NCBI GenBank assembly: GCA_039707655.1
Contig: CM077676.1
Location: 187,174,936 to 187,238,935, forward strand
Source of the DNA: Elymus sibiricus
Taxonomy: Eukaryota > Streptophyta > Magnoliopsida > Poales > Poaceae
Direction: 5' to 3'
Length of the DNA stretch: 64,000 nucleotides
Shown: positions 59,461 to 64,000 of the stretch, piece by piece
Position numbering within the stretch: the first letter of the stretch is position 1
How the letters are laid out: each line of letters opens with the position of its first letter
Program-made: the position numbers and the translations under genes
Notes under the pieces: generated by a model
Seen by the model: the letters and a program-made list of their open reading frames with translations, nothing else
What the model was told of the DNA's origin: nothing
The model's database searches: none

Positions 59461-59929
59461 TCTCTTATATCAATTCATTTGCACATAAATTCACACACAC
59501 ATATATATATATATTCAGAATCACATAATAAGGCAAACATTATGTCTAGTCCATCACATAAAATGTCTCATCCACCACATAATAAACAACACATATGCAA
59601 ATAATATGCAAGCCATATGGATATGATCATCCAACACATACCAAATCAAAACATATGCAAGTCTCATCCATACATATGCAAGTTACATTCATCTATACAT
59701 ACATATGCCAGTGTCAATTGTTGATCCTACAAAATCAAAACAAAATGGAAGGACAAGGACTCCATGAACGCAAGCTTCCGTGAAGTGAAGCAAATCTGCA
59801 AAATGGGAAAGAAGGAAGTTAGAAGAAGAAGAAGACTAGAAGAAGAGGAAGAAAAAGAAGAAGAAGAAGACTAGAAGAAGAAGAAGAAGAAGAATTTTTC
59901 TTCTCTTTCTTTTTCTTCTTCTTATTGCT
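59461..59929. other. Non-coding CACTA interior with TA and GAA microsatellites
   Basis: CATATGCAAGT-type words recur from 59580 to 59710, a TATATA run is near 59502, and a GAA-rich microsatellite spans about 59818-59895. No gene is seen. Confidence 0.6.
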
Positions 59930-60660
59930 TACTTGTGTCATTTTAGAGCTAACCTAGTTAAATAGGCCATTTTTGACCTAAATATGCTAAGTATGTCATA
60001 AATGAACTAAATAAGCTAAGTATAGGCCATTTAAGAGCTAACCTAAGTAATTATGCCATTTTTGAGCTAATTAAGCATATTAAGTCATTTTGGAGCTAAA
60101 TAGGTCATTTCTTAAGCATATTATGTCATTTTTGAGCTAGCTAAGCATATTGAGTCATTTTGGAGGAATAAATGCTAAGTATAGGTAACTTTAGAGCTAT
60201 CCTAGGTTAAATAGGTCATTTTTGAGCTAATTAAGGTTATTATGTCATTTTTGAGCTAGCTAACCATATAAATTCATTTTTGGAGGAATAAATGCTAAGT
60301 ATATGTCATTTTAGAGCTTTCCTAGGTTAAATAGGTCATTTTGGAGCTAAATAGGTGATTTCTTAAGCTAAGCTAAGTATAGGTCATTTGAGAGCTATCC
60401 GTGGTAAAATAGGTCATTTTGGAGCTAATTAAGGTTATTATGTCATTTGGAGGAAATAATGCTAAGTACAGGTCATTTTAGAGCTAAATATGTCATTTCT
60501 TAAGCTAAGCTAAGTATAGGTCATTTGAGAGCTATCCATGGTAAAATTGGTCATTTTGGAGCTAAGTAAGGTTATAATGTCATTTTCGAGGAAACTAAGC
60601 TAAGTATACGGCATTTTGGAGATAAATAGGTCATTTCTTAAGCTAAGTACGCATTTGTTA
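59930..60660. repeat. Degenerate tandem repeat in the CACTA element
   Basis: More than fifteen loose copies of a unit containing GGTCATTTTNGAGCTAA and, every few copies, TGCTAAGTATAGG. The spacing varies between roughly 25 and 45 bp. It is non-coding and lies just after the 3' end of the CACTA gene. Confidence 0.75.
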
Positions 60661-60689
60661 TGCTAAACACTTGTGAAAACTTACCGTCA

Positions 60690-63195
60690 TCACGGAGGTG
60701 TAGTTGTAGGTGTAGTTGTAGGACCGGTCGCGCCAGTGGCTGACGGAGGAGGATCGGTCGATGCTTGTCGGGAGTTATGCTGCACCAAAGATCATTTCCA
60801 ATGTATCGTTAGCATGATGCAACTCAAATGTGAAGACTAGTAACTAATGACCATTCAAATGAAACTCACCGTGCCCGCCGGAGCAATGACTGGCATCGGC
60901 GGAGGGGTCGTGCCGCTCTTCTCGCACAGGGTCTGCACATTTGGTTTTGACGAGTCAGTCATATTAGATACTATTGTAAGGAACATTACGTGCATGATTT
61001 GGCTAATATGTAGAAGAAACTTACCGCGAACATCTCGTATAGGGCCCGGTTAGCCATCATGTTCCGGTTCCTGTCCTCCTCCAACGCATTAGCCATCCTG
61101 TCCTCAAGCTCCCTCTCCCTCTCCGCCGCCTGCCGATCCCTCTCCTCTAGAATCACCTGGGTCTTCGCTCTCTCTTCCTCAATAGCAGCCTGGGTCTTCG
61201 CTCTCTCTGCCTCAATAGCAGCCTGCAACACCACTCGTTAGCATTGTAATCATCGACGGCCGCACACACAATGTAATGAAGGAAAGGTATCTGAGTCCGT
61301 ATAACTAACCTTGAATTCGAGCTCCACTGGCCGTGCACGAGGCAATATCTCAGGATCGGAGCCGGTCTGGCGCTTCTTGATCTGCGGGAGAGTGCTACTA
61401 CAACGTATCAGTCCATCCCCAATGGCTAACGAGCCATGGGGCCTCCCGCCACCAGATATCATCACCAGCTCTGGATCAAGAGGTTGCTGGCTCGGGTTAA
61501 AGTCCGGCCCTTTCCTCGCCTTCCCCTCATCTCTGTACCTCACAAGCTTGTGGTGGGAGGCGCGGTTGGTGAATTTCTTTGGATCATCGAGGTCAGACTC
61601 AGAGAATGCCTTGGCCTTCTTGTACGAGGCAGTATTGGACATGGCACAGAGGTCGAACAGCTGTGGCACTGGAGCCTTGTTCTCTCGCGCCTAAAAGAGA
61701 GGAACAGAGTATTAGTTGAGGGCTCAAGCTAGCATGAAGAATAAATTTGCATGAATCATGAAGCAAACCACATACCCAGTTTTCCCCATACTGATGTAGG
61801 TTGACGCTGCCTAGATGGTGTGGGACACCTTTCATTTTGCCACGCTTGTCCTTTGCAGTGTCGTGGGTGGAGCGCCATTGGGGAGAGCACCACTCATCCA
61901 CCAACGCCTCCCAACAGTCCATCCTATCCGCACACCATCTCGGGGGCACCTAAGTTAAGCAAGAGAAATTTGAGCGCTACGCCTACGAATCAAATCAAGG
62001 AAACTAAGTACAAGGCCTTAAGAATAGGTAATTACCTTCATGTACTTCTCCTTACTCAGAAACTTCTCGCGGCACTTCTCTCTTTTACTCCTAATACCAG
62101 CCGAGGCGAAGTAGTCTCGAATAGCCTGCGTCCGAGCCTCATGCCGAAAGTTTTGAAGTAGGCGCCTACACTCGTTGTCGATAACCAGAGCCGCGGCCTC
62201 CTCCTGTCCCTCAGCACACCTGTAGAAGGTCTGCAATAAAACAAGAAAACACGAATTAGTACAATCACTAGGGTTGCCAATCAAAGAAGGAAACACAACG
62301 TAGACGGCAAAGGAGAAATTACCCAAAACGTCTGGATCACAATGTCGGCCACCTTGTGGCACTCGACATCGCCGATCCTATGCCCCGGCGGGGCCGGGGC
62401 AGCCAAGTAGTGCTCCCAGGTCATTCCTAACTCAGGAACCCGGCCCTCACCGGGCAACGTGACCCACCCCGGGAAGCTCTGGCGACAAATCACACCAAGG
62501 ACACTGTTGGGCCTGCGGACATGAGGCTCGTGTGTCCAAGACCTGCAGTATGACAAGGCCAACGCAAAAGGTTAAAAAAGAGTAAATGCACTTACTTGCC
62601 CCGTTAGGCGCAATCAACCACCTCTGGTCGGGGGTCGCCGGGGTGGGCGGGAGCTTTGTACCACCACGCTGGTAGACTTTGCGCCCCTCAACCCACTCAC
62701 CCTCGCTATAGCTATCAGAACTATAGCCACCCTCAGCACGGCCACTCGACTCCGTCGAGTTCCGCTGCGACTCAGCGTGATCCCTGCTGAGCTCCGGAGT
62801 CTCGTGGGACGAAGGCTCGTCGGCCCGAGGCTCGTCGGCCGTAGGCGCGTCTGCCATAGGCTCGTCGGCCCGAGGCTCGTGGACCGGAGTCCGAGACGGG
62901 TCCACCTCAGGCGGCTCCATCTCAGACGGAGCACTCCTGTGGTCGGGTGAATCAGCTGGGGGTGGCGGCGAGGAAGGCATAGTAGCAGCCTTCCTACCTC
63001 TCCCGCCGCCACATCCACCTCTACCAGCCTTCTTCCCCCCCCCCGACCTCTCCCGGCCGAAGAAGAAGCGACCGCCGGTGGTGTCTGCATATTGAGATCC
63101 AGCGCTCTCTGGAGGCTATGGGGTGGAATGGAACTACCCCTCCCACCACGCGCCGAGGTAGGAGCCTCGGAGCGCTCTCGACCCGCGCCCACCAT
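60690..63195 (-). pseudogene. CACTA transposition protein gene (Transposase_24-like), coiled coil at C-terminus, frameshifted
   Basis: Minus-strand exons from 63195 to the TGA at 60690, with GT-AG introns. In order: a Gly/Arg-rich start, a Pro/Ser/Glu-rich acidic part with ADEPRADEP-type repeats (about 62750-62980), and a segment with GWVTLPGEGRVPEL. Then comes the conserved core (RDYFASAGIRSK, PPRWCADRMDCWEALVDEW and a HHLGSVNLHQY match to the HxxGS pattern of plant Ptta/En/Spm proteins). Next are ASHHKLVRYRDEG and a heptad coiled coil with AAIEAERAKTQ-type repeats (61025-61222), ending in a Thr/Pro tail. The reading frame before 63030 does not continue into the next part because of a run of ten C at 63035-63044, either a real slippage or a sequencing error. 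The larger catalytic protein is not in view. Confidence 0.75.
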
Positions 63196-63353
63196 CTGTC
63201 AACACCTGCAATGACAAAGAGTAAACGAAATTAGTACAACATAAAAAGAATGAATACCTGACATGAATAATATGTATATAATTTAAGTGTATCATCATCA
63301 TGAACATAATAAAAAATTGAATACCTAAAAAATTGAATATATACCTAATTTAA

Positions 63354-63660
63354 GTGTCGGGGTGTCGTGTCGGGGTCGGGGTGTCGGGGTGTCGTGTCGG
63401 GGTCGGGGTGTCGTGTCGGGGTCGGGGTGTCGGGGGTGTCGTGTCTGGGTGTCATGGTGTCGGGGTGTCAGGGGTGTCGGGGTGTTGGGGTCGGGGTGCC
63501 GTGTCGGTGTCGGGGTGTCGGGTCGGGGTCGGGGTCGGGGTGCCGTGTCGGGGTCGGGGTGTCGGGTCGGGGTCGGGGTGTCGGGGTCGGGGTGTCGGGG
63601 TCGGGGTGTCGGGTCGGGGTCGGGGTCGGGGTGTCGGGTCGGGGTCGGGGTCGGGGTTTT
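63354..63660. repeat. G-rich microsatellite (GTCGGG / GTGTCGGG units)
   Basis: About 300 bp of alternating GGGGTC and GGTGTC words, nearly pure, about 150 bp upstream of the CACTA gene start. It has strong G-quadruplex potential on the plus strand. Open frames through it are artefacts of the repeat. Confidence 0.85.
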
Positions 63661-64000
63661 TCCTCTTTTTTTCTTTTCTTCTTCTTCCTCTTCTTCCTTT
63701 TCTTCATTTTCTTCCTTTTTTTTCCTTCTTCTTCCTCCTTTCCTTTTTGCTCTTCTTCTTCTCCTCCTCTCCTCTTTTTTCTTCTTCTCCTCCTCCTAAC
63801 CTAATTAACCTAATTGATGTCGAAACCAGTAGCATCTAACTAATTAACCTACTCAAAAAACCTAATTAACAACATCTAACTAATTAACCTAATTGATGCA
63901 TCTACTATCTACTAACAGTAGCATCTATATATATCTATAATCATGATATTAAAAAAAAGGAAAAAACAGAAAAACAGAAAAAGGGCAGAGGTGGGGGAGC
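63661..64000. other. CACTA upstream region, T/C-rich then AT-rich
   Basis: A TTCTTCTTCC-type pyrimidine tract (63661-63795) is followed by several copies of CTAATTAACCTA (63795-63890). It may be the promoter or leader region of the CACTA gene. No gene is seen. Confidence 0.5.

Larger units (their letters stand above)
59001..64000 (-). mobile_element. CACTA (En/Spm) DNA transposon, 3' end; continues past the window
   Basis: Starts with CACTACTGGAATCAAC at 59001 and carries subterminal GCCGTCTG/CAGACGGC palindromes, as in Triticeae CACTA elements. Its minus-strand gene (60690-63195) encodes a Transposase_24-like protein. The three bases before the terminus (GTT, 58998-59000) would be the target duplication, to be matched at the unseen other end. 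It interrupts the FAR1-type transposase exon. Confidence 0.88.

Noticed and set aside
63354..63839. Gly/Cys/Arg-rich frames of about 150 codons in three phases
   Set aside because: They arise from the GTCGGG microsatellite and pyrimidine tract; all three phases are open for the same reason.

Overview
The window looks like repeat-dense grass nuclear DNA, most likely Triticeae (wheat or a relative). It holds nested Ty3/Gypsy LTR retrotransposons with 3.4-4.5 kb LTRs, a CACTA transposon whose ends carry the GCCGTCTG/CAGACGGC palindromes common in this group, multi-exon genes with GT-AG introns, and Pol III promoters laid out like the wheat U6 promoter. No identity search was run; this rests on reading the sequence.

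Layout. 1-3687: the 5' end of a minus-strand Gypsy element (A), nested in the 3' part (3688-8263) of a plus-strand Gypsy element (E). 8264-9042: a G-rich tandem array with 20-bp palindromes. 9043-59000: about 19 kb of non-retrotransposon DNA split by two retrotransposons. It carries a decayed Ulp1-like protease gene with two protease-like domains (+), three U6-type Pol III transcription units (+), an intact Werner-type 3'-5' exonuclease gene (-), an intact B3-like gene with a Cys-rich N-terminus (+), and a decayed FAR1/MULE transposase gene with SWIM and zinc-knuckle motifs (-). I read this as the body of one large Mutator-like element; its right end lies outside the window. Element C (23587-47929, target duplication CGTTT) splits it and itself contains non-autonomous element B (28014-39560, duplication CTATG, opposite strand). 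Element D (49886-56515, duplication GTGGT) sits twelve codons before the transposase stop codon. A CACTA element (59001 to beyond the window end) cuts the transposase exon.

How the parts relate. The FAR1-type transposase would mobilise the large element, and ULP-like proteases are known passengers of Mutator-like elements. The exonuclease, the B3-like protein and above all the three Pol III units are unexpected. Each Pol III unit has the same upstream element, exactly 24 bases to an identical TATA box, and a T-run terminator; two encode related RNAs of about 185 nt. Protease and transposase are broken by nonsense changes and frameshifts, while exonuclease and B3-like gene read through intact. 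Element C encodes a decayed gag-pol with chromodomain-like end plus an extra ORF upstream of gag; B has no gag-pol; D has one conserved ORF of unknown function.
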